Below, one piece after another: positions 53,522-62,217 of a DNA stretch of 64,000 nt (position 1 is the stretch's first letter; each line of letters starts with the position of its first letter). The stretch spans positions 1,270,761 through 1,334,760 of the forward strand of contig JABTUW010000004.1 of NCBI GenBank assembly GCA_015075185.1. Reading direction: 5' to 3'. The notes under the pieces are model-generated. The model ran no database searches. It worked only from the letters and a program-made list of their open reading frames with translations, and had not been told where the DNA came from. This DNA is from Anaerolineales bacterium (lineage in GTDB: Bacteria > Chloroflexota > Anaerolineae > 4572-78 > J111). The position numbers and the translations under genes are program-made.

Positions 53522-53664
53522 GGTCGGGTTTCGTTACCCTACACAAGGCAAATCCAGCCCAAAAGCTTAGACAGGATTTACAAGATTTTACTGAAAATTA
53601 TCCTGTTAATCCTGTCCATATTTTGCCACTTTCAGGCAGGTGTAGGGTAACGAAAGGTCGGGTT
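53522..53664. repeat. Nested MITE-like palindromic element
   Basis: A perfect 16-bp inverted repeat (TTTCGTTACCCTACAC at 53529-53544, complement at 53640-53655) is flanked by direct repeats GGTCGGGTT (53522-53530 and 53656-53664), a possible target duplication. Inside lies a second inverted repeat, GACAGGATT...AATCCTGTC (53570-53616). Both motifs belong to short palindromic elements seen across cyanobacteria and Chloroflexota. The whole gap 53517-53740 has no supported gene; a 66-codon frame across it is an artefact of the repeats. Confidence 0.6.
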
Positions 53665-53740
53665 ACATGTCTACACAAAAAAGAGGCGGGGCCAATTTAA
53701 CTCAGAAGGTAATCAAGCTTGCCCGATCGAACCTTGCGTT

Positions 53741-54625
53741 CTATTCTGGCGATTGGCTTGAGATCACAATTTTATCTCCTGTTGCTTGCCGGTATTCTTC
53801 CCCAAAAAAGTAGATCCCCATTCCTGGCATATGCGAGCGCAACGAGCCGGGTGTGTAGTAGAACGGGTTAGGATTCTGCTCCTCTCCGGCGACAGCCTGC
53901 CGTGCGTCAGGTCGGTCAATATCGTTCCAGGGCGTATAAAATTTGCGATATACTCGCGGTACACCCTTCAGCAATTCGGAATAAGGTTGGTTGATCCAGA
54001 CATTTGAGGTTGCGTCGAATATCTCCCAATGGCCATCAATTTCTACTTCGAGCCACCCATGCAGACCAGACAGTATTCCCACACGTCGCCACTTCAAACC
54101 AAACGCAGACATCAAATGGTTCTGATAGATTGACTGCGGGCCGCAGTGAGAAGCTGGTGCTTTAAGATATTCCACAAAGGTTGCTGGGTAGCCCCCATCT
54201 CCGTAAGGATGACTCACATGAATCAGGTTCATTACAAAAATAGATTTTAACCGAGCCGGGTTATCCTCTCTCCATAACTGCTGAAGCTCAACCACATGCT
54301 GATTATAATATGCCAAAACCAGATCAATTACTTCTTGATCTGACTTGGCCTGACCCGCGATTTCTTGAAGCGTAGGCACATCCTTGGCCGGGTCTGCTTC
54401 AAAAATACGAAATGGAAAATAATCCGGATTACTTTTGCCGCTATCGAAGATCTCCTTCTGGACAACCGGAGTGGGCAAAGAAGGGGGCGCTAAATATGAC
54501 TTAAGTATTAGAGGTAAATAGGTTTTAGGTGATGCTTGAACTGGCACCATTACTACACTTATGGAGCAAAAGAGCAATGCCATAATTGTAAATTTAGGTT
54601 TGAATCTATTCTCTTTCTGTTTCAT
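53741..54625 (-). CDS. Exported transglutaminase-like protein
   Basis: This 294-residue protein has a signal peptide (residues about 14-32, ending VQASP) followed by the YLPLILK motif, a linker, and a helical part. A transglutaminase-like core then shows Cys in SHCGPQS, His in LHGWLEV and Asp in IFDATSNVW, the expected Cys-His-Asp triad in correct order. Such exported proteins act as proteases, amidases or crosslinkers on cell-envelope polymers. It is convergent to the propeller genes and divergent from the amidotransferase at 54913. The start ATG (54623-54625) has GGAGG upstream. Its link with the glycan locus is by position only. Confidence 0.78.
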   Translation of the reverse strand: MKQKENRFKPKFTIMALLFCSISVVMVPVQASPKTYLPLILKSYLAPPSLPTPVVQKEIFDSGKSNPDYFPFRIFEADPAKDVPTLQEIAGQAKSDQEVIDLVLAYYNQHVVELQQLWREDNPARLKSIFVMNLIHVSHPYGDGGYPATFVEYLKAPASHCGPQSIYQNHLMSAFGLKWRRVGILSGLHGWLEVEIDGHWEIFDATSNVWINQPYSELLKGVPRVYRKFYTPWNDIDRPDARQAVAGEEQNPNPFYYTPGSLRSHMPGMGIYFFGEEYRQATGDKIVISSQSPE

Positions 54626-54776
54626 CTATTTTTCCTCCCAGGATGAGCGACAGAAGGTATTAAAGGTTTATTACGGTACGCGCCCATAATTCTAGCCCCT
54701 TTACTCTATTTGTCCAGTTTTTTATTTGCATGCCGAATTCCTTCAGCGCCTGCTAAGATTATAAAAGTGTATTCCC

Positions 54777-54793
54777 AGAGGATTACATCCTCT
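54777..54793. promoter_or_regulatory. Palindrome overlapping the predicted promoter of the transglutaminase-like gene
   Basis: AGAGGAT-TAC-ATCCTCT is a 7-bp inverted repeat. On the - strand a perfect TATAAT (complement of 54758-54763) lies 17 bases from its centre, so the palindrome covers the -35 position, where the match to TTGACA is poor. This suggests an operator for a repressor or activator. Confidence 0.35.
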
Positions 54794-54840
54794 CTTGAGT
54801 GAAGCTTGTTATCTTTACGGTTTGAGATGAATACATCGAA

Positions 54841-54869
54841 TTGCGGGTTGATGACATGGTAAGTATACT
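54841..54869 (+). promoter_or_regulatory. Predicted promoter of the third amidotransferase gene
   Basis: TTGCGG (54841-54846) and TATACT (54864-54869), 17 bases apart, lie about 44 bases ahead of the ATG at 54913. The -10 sits within TAAGTATACTTA, a 12-base palindrome. It marks a new transcription unit in the polysaccharide locus. Confidence 0.4.
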
Positions 54870-54912
54870 TAACGCGCTTTGTCACAACCCATTATAAAAA
54901 GGGAAAACAAGA

Positions 54913-56832
54913 ATGTGCGGTATTGGTGGAGCGGTAAATCTATCTTTAAAACAAATACCTGGTTTAGAACAACAGTTAAGCGTAATCAACGAACTACAAA
55001 AACATCGCGGTCCCGACGGCTATGCCACCTGGCAGCATGAGCGCCAGCAGGTCGGCTTTGCCCACCGCCGCCTGAGCATTATTGACCTGTCTACCGGGGA
55101 CCAGCCGATGCGAGATGCGGCCGGCAATTGGGTTACTTATAACGGCGAAATTTACAACTATATCGAGTTGCGCGCTGAAATAGGGGCCGAAAAATTCACG
55201 ACCACCTCCGATACGGAAGTCATCCTGCAAGCTTACCAGCAATGGGGAACAGAGTGTGTCAAGCGCCTGCGCGGTATGTTTGCTTTTGCCCTGTGGGATG
55301 AAGCCAATCAACGCCTTTTTTGCGCCCGCGACCGCTTCGGAATTAAACCCTTCTATTATACGATTGTGGGCAACACCCTCTATTTTGCCTCCGAAATCAA
55401 GGCTCTCCTGCCTTTCATAGAGCGAATTGAAACAGACCTGGAAGGGTTCAAAGATTATCTGGTCTTTCAGTTTTGCCTGGCCGGGAAGACCTTGTTCAAG
55501 AACATTCAAGAGCTTTTGCCCGGCCATATTTTAACGGTTACTCAAGGGGTTATCGAAGTTAAACGCTATTGGGAAGTGTATTATGACCGGGATTTTAATC
55601 ATACCGCTTACTATTTTGAGGATAAGATCCGAGAGTTACTGTCCGAGTCAGTGGGGCTGCACCTGCGCAGCGATGTGCCGGTTGGCTCTTATCTCAGTGG
55701 CGGCTTGGATTCAAGCATTGTGGCCTCGCTAGCCGGCCAGAAATACCCCAGCAACTTTTTGGGTTTCACCGGCAAATTCTCTTTCGACCCTCATTACGAC
55801 GAAAGCCGCTATGCCCGCGCTCTGGCTGAGTGGTGCGAGTTTGAGCTGCACGAAATAGACATTACGGTTGACGATTTTATCAATAACATCCACCAGGTTA
55901 TCTACCATCTTGATTATCCGGTCGCCGGCCCCGGCTCTTTTCCCCAATACATGGTTTCTCGACTAGCCAGTCGCTACCGTAAAGTGGTGTTAGGCGGTCA
56001 GGGCGGCGATGAGATCTTTGGCGGCTACGTGCGCTACTTGATTGCGTATTTTGAGCAATGCATTAAAGGCGCCATTGAGGGCACGCTGCACAACGGCAAC
56101 TTTATCGTCACGTATGAATCAATCATTCCCAATTTAACCGCCCTGCAGCAGTACAAACCCTTACTGCAAGAATTTTGGCGGGAGGGCCTGTTTGGAGATA
56201 TGGACCGGCGCTACTTCCGCCTGGTTAACCGGGCGCCAATATTGGGAGATGAGATTAATTGGGAATTACTTAACCATTACTCTGCTTTTGAAACGTTCCG
56301 TATGATCTTCAAGGGGGACAATGTTAAGGATGGCTCCTACTTTGACAGCATGACCCATTTTGATTTCAAAACACTGCTCCCGGCGCTGCTACAGGTCGAA
56401 GACCGGGTCAGTATGGCCCACGGGTTGGAGTCACGGGTGCCGCTGCTGGATCATCCGTTGGTTGAATTGGCCGCGACCATCCCCGCCGACATCAAGTTCA
56501 AAGATGGCGCCATGAAGCGGGTTTATCGCGATGCGTTGCGCTCAGTTTTGCCGGAGATGATTGCCAACCGCCAGGATAAAATGGGCTTCCCGGTTCCCCT
56601 GACCGAGTGGATCAACGGCCCGGCCCGAGAGTTTGTTTTCGATATTTTCTCTTCACGGCAGGCCCTTACCCGCCCTCTCATCAATAACCGGCTGGTTCTG
56701 GATAAGTTAGATAAAGAGTCAAAGTTTGGCCGGACGATCTGGGGCTTGTTCTGCCTGGAAATCTGGCAGCAGGAGTTTCATGATAAAGAGGTAGATTATA
56801 AACAACTGCTATTAGAACCACAATTTGCCTAA
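54913..56832 (+). CDS. asnB: Asparagine-synthase-like amidotransferase 3
   Basis: At 639 residues it shows Cys 2 (MCGIGG), HRGPDG, AHRRLSIIDLS and NGEIYNY in the glutaminase domain, then SGGLDSSIVAS in the synthetase domain. The C-terminal part has HGLESRVPLLDHPLVE and QDKMGFPVPL. It opens a new transcription unit with its own likely promoter and is followed by two SDR epimerases and a glycosyltransferase. Like copy 2 it lacks a long insert after RGPDG. The substrate is unresolved: either aspartate or a nucleotide-bound or lipid-linked uronic acid. Confidence 0.87.
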   Translation: MCGIGGAVNLSLKQIPGLEQQLSVINELQKHRGPDGYATWQHERQQVGFAHRRLSIIDLSTGDQPMRDAAGNWVTYNGEIYNYIELRAEIGAEKFTTTSDTEVILQAYQQWGTECVKRLRGMFAFALWDEANQRLFCARDRFGIKPFYYTIVGNTLYFASEIKALLPFIERIETDLEGFKDYLVFQFCLAGKTLFKNIQELLPGHILTVTQGVIEVKRYWEVYYDRDFNHTAYYFEDKIRELLSESVGLHLRSDVPVGSYLSGGLDSSIVASLAGQKYPSNFLGFTGKFSFDPHYDESRYARALAEWCEFELHEIDITVDDFINNIHQVIYHLDYPVAGPGSFPQYMVSRLASRYRKVVLGGQGGDEIFGGYVRYLIAYFEQCIKGAIEGTLHNGNFIVTYESIIPNLTALQQYKPLLQEFWREGLFGDMDRRYFRLVNRAPILGDEINWELLNHYSAFETFRMIFKGDNVKDGSYFDSMTHFDFKTLLPALLQVEDRVSMAHGLESRVPLLDHPLVELAATIPADIKFKDGAMKRVYRDALRSVLPEMIANRQDKMGFPVPLTEWINGPAREFVFDIFSSRQALTRPLINNRLVLDKLDKESKFGRTIWGLFCLEIWQQEFHDKEVDYKQLLLEPQFA

Positions 56833-56989
56833 ATAACTTGTTATTTTACCAAGACGTATGGGCCAAGTTCCAGGGACCAACTCCTCATTTACCGCACCAA
56901 CGTTCAATAGCAAGCAGTGTCTCTAACTGATTGATCGGGATGTGCAATCAGTAATTTAAACCAAATTAGATTAATGTAGAGGTTATATC

Positions 56990-57949
56990 ATGAAAGTGCT
57001 CATTACCGGCGGAGCCGGCTTTATCGGCTCTCACTTAGCAGATTGTCTCCTATCCAACGGCGATCAAGTTTTGTCTATTGACAACTATGCCACCGGCCGC
57101 CGGGATAATTTAACGCCGCACCCTAATCTGACGGTTGTCGAAGGCACCATTGCCGATAGCCAATTGGTCAATGGAGTTTTTGACGATTTTCAACCCGAAG
57201 TCGTTGTTCACGCGGCGGCATCCTACAAAGACCCTCACAACTGGGAAGAAGACGCCCGCACAAACGTGGCCGGCACAGCCATTATTACCCAGGCTTGCCA
57301 GCGGCTGCAGGTCAAACGGCTGGTCTACTTTCAAACGGCGCTCTGCTATGGCCTGCGCCCGCTGGAGCAGCCTATTACCCTCAATCACCCCATTTTGCCG
57401 GATGGCAGCAGTTACGCCATCAGCAAGACGGCCGGCGAACAGTACATCCGGCTCAGCGGCCTGGATTACATTTCCTTCCGGCTGGCTAATGCCTATGGTC
57501 CCCGCAACTTGAGCGGGCCGCTGCCCACCTTTTACCACCGCCTAACCAACAACAAGCCCTGTTTTGTGATGGACACCCGGCGTGATTTTATCTTTGTGAG
57601 CGATCTCGTCCAGGTGGCGCTGAAGGCTGTTGCCGGCCAGGGCCAGGCCGGCGAATACCACGTCTCCTCAGGTTCCGATTACGCGATCAAGGAACTTTTC
57701 GACGCCACCGTCAAGGCGCTGAGCATCTCCCCTGACGAAGAGGTTGAAGTGCGCCCGCGCAACCCGGACGATGTTTATACCATTTTGCTGGACCCCGGCA
57801 AAACCAATCAGGATTTTGGCTGGAAAATCACCACCCCCCTGGAAGTCGGCGTGCAGGCGGCGATTGACTGGTACAAAAAGTACGGCATCACTCAAACCTA
57901 CACCCATCTCAAGCAGATGGATGCCAGTCATAAGCGCGAGAGGACCTAG
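56990..57949 (+). CDS. NAD-dependent sugar epimerase/dehydratase
   Basis: A 319-residue extended short-chain dehydrogenase with TGGAGFIGSHLADCL at the N-terminus, LVYFQTALCYG in place of the usual Ser-rich segment (so Thr takes the Ser role), and YAISKTAGEQY with the catalytic Tyr-Lys. The middle and end, PTFYHRLTNNKPCF and FIFVSDLVQVALKA, are those of nucleotide-sugar epimerases. It follows the amidotransferase by 157 bases and is immediately followed by a second SDR gene. Tandem SDR pairs of this kind often act on the same sugar in order. Confidence 0.84.
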   Translation: MKVLITGGAGFIGSHLADCLLSNGDQVLSIDNYATGRRDNLTPHPNLTVVEGTIADSQLVNGVFDDFQPEVVVHAAASYKDPHNWEEDARTNVAGTAIITQACQRLQVKRLVYFQTALCYGLRPLEQPITLNHPILPDGSSYAISKTAGEQYIRLSGLDYISFRLANAYGPRNLSGPLPTFYHRLTNNKPCFVMDTRRDFIFVSDLVQVALKAVAGQGQAGEYHVSSGSDYAIKELFDATVKALSISPDEEVEVRPRNPDDVYTILLDPGKTNQDFGWKITTPLEVGVQAAIDWYKKYGITQTYTHLKQMDASHKRERT

Positions 57950-57952
57950 ATC

Positions 57953-59041
57953 TTGAACGAGTTTACGGACCAAAAAATTCTTGTCGTTGGCGGAGCCGGC
58001 TTTGTCGGCAGTAACCTGGTTAGAGCACTGCTGCTCGCTTCGCCCAGGGAGATCGTTGTTGTTGACAACCTGCTTTCGGCGGAACGGGTCAATATACCGG
58101 CCGTACCCGCAGTAACATTTATCGAAGGCTCCATTACCGACGACAAAATCCTGGCTGCTCTCGGCGACGATTTTGACTATGTTTTTCACCTGGCCACCTA
58201 CCACGGTAATCAGAGTTCCATTCACGACCCGCTGGCCGATCACGAAAACAATACCCTTACCACCCTCAAGCTGTACGAACGGCTTAAGTATTTTAAGCGC
58301 CTTAAGAAGGTGGTCTACTCTTCGGCGGGCTGCACCGTAGCCGAAAAAACATTTGCCGAGGCTCACGCCACTCAAGAAGATGCGCCCGTCTCCCTCTATC
58401 TGGACAGTCCTTATCAAATCTCCAAGATCATCGGCGAATTTTACTCTAACTACTACTTCACGCAGCATGGCCTGCCCGTGGTCAAAGCCCGTTTTCAAAA
58501 CGTTTATGGTCCGGGCGAAATTCTGGGCGCCGGTCAGTGGCGGGGCACCCCCGCTACCATCTGGCGGAATGTCACCCCGACCTTTATCTATCGGGCGCTG
58601 AAGCAAATGCCCTTAACGGTTGAGAATGGCGGCATTGCCACGCGTGACTTTATCTACGTGGATGACATCGTCAGGGGATTGATGTTATGCGCCACGACCG
58701 GCACGCCCGGAGGAGTTTACAATTTGGCCAGCGGCGTCGAAATTTCCATTTTGGAACTGGCCACACAGATCAACCAGCTTACCGGCAACCCGGCCCCCCT
58801 GGATTTTCGTCCTAAACGAGAGTGGGACCACTCCGGCAAAAGGTTTGGCAGTACCGACAAATCCAGGAAAGAATTGGGTTTTGAGGCTCAGGTTCCTTTT
58901 CAAGAGGGGCTGACGCGCACCATCGCCTGGACCCGTCAGAACTTGCCTTTAATCGAAAGCTGCATTAAAAAGCATGAAACCCACCTGCCTGATGAACTGC
59001 GGGCGATTCTTTTTGGTGCGGCTGCGCCGCTAAGGGGCTAA
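57953..59041 (+). CDS. NAD-dependent sugar epimerase/dehydratase
   Basis: A 362-residue SDR enzyme: GGAGFVGSNLVRALL for NAD, VVYSSAGCTVAEKTF for the Ser region and YQISKIIGEFY for Tyr-Lys. The start is TTG 57953, three bases after the preceding stop; AGAGGA at 57940-57945 supports it. Compared with the neighbouring SDR it has a longer C-terminal half with KREWDHSGKRFGSTDKS, close to nucleotide-sugar 4-epimerase/dehydratases. The glycosyltransferase gene follows 12 bases later. Confidence 0.84.
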   Translation: MNEFTDQKILVVGGAGFVGSNLVRALLLASPREIVVVDNLLSAERVNIPAVPAVTFIEGSITDDKILAALGDDFDYVFHLATYHGNQSSIHDPLADHENNTLTTLKLYERLKYFKRLKKVVYSSAGCTVAEKTFAEAHATQEDAPVSLYLDSPYQISKIIGEFYSNYYFTQHGLPVVKARFQNVYGPGEILGAGQWRGTPATIWRNVTPTFIYRALKQMPLTVENGGIATRDFIYVDDIVRGLMLCATTGTPGGVYNLASGVEISILELATQINQLTGNPAPLDFRPKREWDHSGKRFGSTDKSRKELGFEAQVPFQEGLTRTIAWTRQNLPLIESCIKKHETHLPDELRAILFGAAAPLRG

Positions 59042-59053
59042 TGCCAACCAGGG

Positions 59054-60238
59054 ATGGAGCACTCTGTTTGCCTTATTTCCTTCTCGCCAATCTATCGGGA
59101 TGCGCGCGTCTTGCGGCAGATTCGTCACCTTGCGCCCCATTACCGGCTCACCGTCATCGGTTATGGTCAGCCTCATCGCGACTGGCAGAACCATCCCCAC
59201 GTGAAATGGGTTTCTGTGGCAGAAGAGGAACGTCGTTTAACCAAACCGCTCCGGTTGGCGCTGCTGCTCATGGCCCGGCTGCAGCCAACGCTTTATGATC
59301 ATTGGTATTGGCAAAAATCTCACCATACCCTGGCCTTAACCGAGGCCCTGGCCAGCGGCAGCCAGGCTTACCATGCCAACGACTGGGAAGCCCTGCCGGT
59401 TGCCGCCGAGGCTGCCAAAAAAAGCGGAGCGCGCCTCATCTTTGATGCCCATGAGTACGCGCCGCTTGAATTTGAAGATGTCTGGACCTGGAGATTGCTG
59501 CATGCGCCGGCCATTAGTTACTTTTTACGGCAATATACGCCCTTGATTGATGCTTCGACTACGGTCGCCCCGATGATTGCCACCCGCTATCAACAAGAGT
59601 TTAAGCTGGAGCCTGTCGTCATCCTCAATACACCTGATCCTGTCCCCTTACCAGAACGTGACCTGGATTTTGACCATATCCGCTTAATTCATCACGGCGC
59701 TGCCAATCGAAATCGCTGCTTGGAGAACATGATTCAAACGGTTGCTCTATGCGACCGGCGTTTTAGCCTGCACTTCATGCTCATTGAAACTGATCCCGAT
59801 TATGTCAGTTCTCTAAAAAGATTGGCCGATCAATTAGCGCCGGGCCGGGTGGTATTTCATCCGGCAGTCACGCCGGAAAATATTGTGCAGCAAATTGCCG
59901 AGTACGACATGGGATTTTACCTGCTCGACTTCCGTCAAAATTACAATAACCGGGTGGCCTTGCCCAATAAGTTCTTCGATTTTATCGCCGCCGGCCTGGC
60001 TGTCTGTGTTGGCCCCGCCCCGGCAATGGCCGAAATTGTCCGCGGCTATGGCCTGGGCTGTGTCGCCCCAACGCTGGACCCTCAAGATGTCGCCCTGCTG
60101 CTGAATCGCCTCAGCGCCGGGCAGCTTCTGGCCATGCGCCGCTCTGCCCGCATTGCGGCCAAAGAGTTTAATGCCACTTACGAGATGGGCAAACTGGTAG
60201 CATTATACGCTCAACTTCTCGGCGAGGGAATCTCATAA
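59054..60238 (+). CDS. GT4-type glycosyltransferase
   Basis: A 394-residue GT-B enzyme. It has ISFSPIYRDARVLRQIRHL at the N-terminus, AYHANDWEALPVAAEA and FDAHEYAPLEFEDVW in the first domain, and IHHGAANRNRCLENMI and ALPNKFFDFIAAGLAVCVG in the donor domain. It belongs to the same subgroup as the enzymes at 39058 and 48804. Its TAA overlaps the ATG of the fourth amidotransferase by one base (TAATG), again pairing a glycosyltransferase with an amidotransferase. Sugar specificity is unknown. Confidence 0.85.
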   Translation: MEHSVCLISFSPIYRDARVLRQIRHLAPHYRLTVIGYGQPHRDWQNHPHVKWVSVAEEERRLTKPLRLALLLMARLQPTLYDHWYWQKSHHTLALTEALASGSQAYHANDWEALPVAAEAAKKSGARLIFDAHEYAPLEFEDVWTWRLLHAPAISYFLRQYTPLIDASTTVAPMIATRYQQEFKLEPVVILNTPDPVPLPERDLDFDHIRLIHHGAANRNRCLENMIQTVALCDRRFSLHFMLIETDPDYVSSLKRLADQLAPGRVVFHPAVTPENIVQQIAEYDMGFYLLDFRQNYNNRVALPNKFFDFIAAGLAVCVGPAPAMAEIVRGYGLGCVAPTLDPQDVALLLNRLSAGQLLAMRRSARIAAKEFNATYEMGKLVALYAQLLGEGIS

Positions 60239-62211
60239 TGTGCGGCATCTTTGGCCTCTGGCAGGGCAGCGGCACGCCCGTAGCTCTAGCTACCGTTGAA
60301 CGAGCGATGGCGACCATCCGCCGGCGCGGGCCGGATGACGAGGGTTATCTGCTGGCCCATATTCAAACCGGCTGCGTCAGGCCCTGCGGCGGTCCGGACA
60401 CCGACCCCCGGCTGGATTTACCGCCCCTATCCACCTATGCCGGAGAAGCCTTTGACCTGGCCCTGGGCTTCCGGCGTTTGTCCATCCTGGACCTCTCACC
60501 CGGCGGGCATCAGCCCATGGCCAGCCCCGATGGCCGCTATTGGCTGATCTTCAACGGGGAAATTTACAATTACCTCGAACTCAAGCCAGAGCTGGAGAGC
60601 CTGGGTTATATGTTTCACTCCAGTTCTGATACTGAAGTGCTGCTGGCCGCTTACACCTGTTGGGGACCGCAAGCCCTAAACCGGCTGGTCGGCATGTTTG
60701 CCTTTGTCATTTTGGACCTCCAAACCCGCAAGCTCTTTCTGGCGCGAGACTTTTTTGGCATCAAACCGCTTTATTATACCTGCTGGCAAGGCAGCTTTGC
60801 CTTTGCGTCCGAGATCAAGGCTTTACTGGAATTACCCGGTGTGAGCCGCCAGGTTAACGCTCCGCGTGTTTATGACTATTTACGCTTTCGCCTGACCGAC
60901 CACGGCGGGGAGACCCTCCTCTCCGAAATTCGCCAGCTACCGGCAGCCCACTATCTGGAAGTGCCCCTGGATAATCCGAGTGCGGCCCAGCCGGTGCGTT
61001 ACTGGCAAATTAACCTGAATCACCGCCTTGACTTATCCTTCCAGGAAGCGGCCGATCATGTGCGCGAGTTGTTCCTGGAAAATGTCAAGCTCCATCTCCG
61101 CAGCGATGTTCCCGTCGGCGCGGCCCTCTCCGGCGGGATTGACTCTTCCTCGATTGTTATGGCCATGCGCTATTTGCAGGGCCAGGAATTAAAGTTACAT
61201 ACTTTTAGTCACATTACCCATGATCCCAACCTGGGCGAAGAGCGCTGGGTAGATTTGGCCGGCCAGGCCTCCGCTGCCGCCGTGTATAAAGTCCAGCCCA
61301 CCCCCCTGGAACTTACCGCCGACCTGGACCGGCTGATTTACACCCAGGATGAACCTTTTGCCAGCACGTCCATTTATGCTCAGTACCGTGTTTTCCAACT
61401 AGCCCGGCAGGCGGGTATCACCGTAATGCTCGATGGGCAGGGCGCGGATGAACTTCTGGCCGGCTACCGGCCCTACCTGGCCGGACGCCTGGCTTCTCTC
61501 CTGCGCCAGGGATCGTTGGACGAAGCTTACCGCTTCTTGCGGCTGGCCTCTCAATGGCCCGATACGGGCGTCCGGCAGCTTTGCCTGGAAGCGGCGCAGT
61601 TTTTACTACCTGCTTCCTTACATAGCTTAGGCCGGCGTTTGGTCCGGCGGCGTTTGTTCCCGGCCTGGTTGAATGCTGCCTGGTTCAACCGGCAGGGAGT
61701 GATAAAACCCTTTCGCTGGAACCAGAGCCAACCAGAGATTCTGCGCGAGCAGCTCCATCGCACCTTTGTCGAAGTCAGCCTGCCCGGGCTGCTGCGCTAC
61801 GAAGATCGCAATTCTATGGCCTTTTCGATTGAAAGCCGCGTCCCGTTTCTCACCCCGGCCCTGGTCAACTTCATCTTTGCTTTACCCGAAGCGTATCTGA
61901 TTGCCCCCGATGGGACCAGCAAGGCGATATTTCGGCAGGCTATGCGCGGTCTGGTTCCCGATGCCATTTTAGACCGGCGCGACAAAATTGGCTTTGCTAC
62001 CCCGGAACAGGAGTGGTTGGTTGTGTTACGTCCCTGGGTTGAAGGAGTGCTGCAAGGCGAAGCCGCCAGAAACGTTCCGGTCCTTAACCTGGACGTCGTT
62101 AAAAACGAGTGGCAAGCGGTCCGCGACGGGCGGCAGCCTTTTGATTTTCGCATTTGGCGCTGGCTCAACTTTATTCAATGGGCCAATTACTATGAGATTA
62201 GCTTTGGCTGA
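60238..62211 (+). CDS. asnB: Asparagine-synthase-like amidotransferase 4
   Basis: At 657 residues it has Cys 2 (MCGIFG), RRGPDDEG and FNGEIYNYLE in the glutaminase domain and SGGIDSSSIVMA in the synthetase domain. An insert of about 35 residues after RGPDDEG, with CVRPCGGPD, also exists at this position in copy 1 but not in copies 2 and 3. The usual GHRRL is GFRRL here. LLRYEDRNSMAFSIESRVPFL is shared with copy 1. Copies 1 and 4 thus form one subfamily and probably have a substrate different from that of copies 2 and 3. It is translationally coupled to flanking glycosyltransferase genes. Confidence 0.87.
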   Translation: MCGIFGLWQGSGTPVALATVERAMATIRRRGPDDEGYLLAHIQTGCVRPCGGPDTDPRLDLPPLSTYAGEAFDLALGFRRLSILDLSPGGHQPMASPDGRYWLIFNGEIYNYLELKPELESLGYMFHSSSDTEVLLAAYTCWGPQALNRLVGMFAFVILDLQTRKLFLARDFFGIKPLYYTCWQGSFAFASEIKALLELPGVSRQVNAPRVYDYLRFRLTDHGGETLLSEIRQLPAAHYLEVPLDNPSAAQPVRYWQINLNHRLDLSFQEAADHVRELFLENVKLHLRSDVPVGAALSGGIDSSSIVMAMRYLQGQELKLHTFSHITHDPNLGEERWVDLAGQASAAAVYKVQPTPLELTADLDRLIYTQDEPFASTSIYAQYRVFQLARQAGITVMLDGQGADELLAGYRPYLAGRLASLLRQGSLDEAYRFLRLASQWPDTGVRQLCLEAAQFLLPASLHSLGRRLVRRRLFPAWLNAAWFNRQGVIKPFRWNQSQPEILREQLHRTFVEVSLPGLLRYEDRNSMAFSIESRVPFLTPALVNFIFALPEAYLIAPDGTSKAIFRQAMRGLVPDAILDRRDKIGFATPEQEWLVVLRPWVEGVLQGEAARNVPVLNLDVVKNEWQAVRDGRQPFDFRIWRWLNFIQWANYYEISFG

Positions 62212-62217
62212 GGATGC

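Noticed and set aside
53500..53700. 66-codon frame after propeller B
   Set aside because: It runs entirely across palindromic repeats and has no ribosome binding site.
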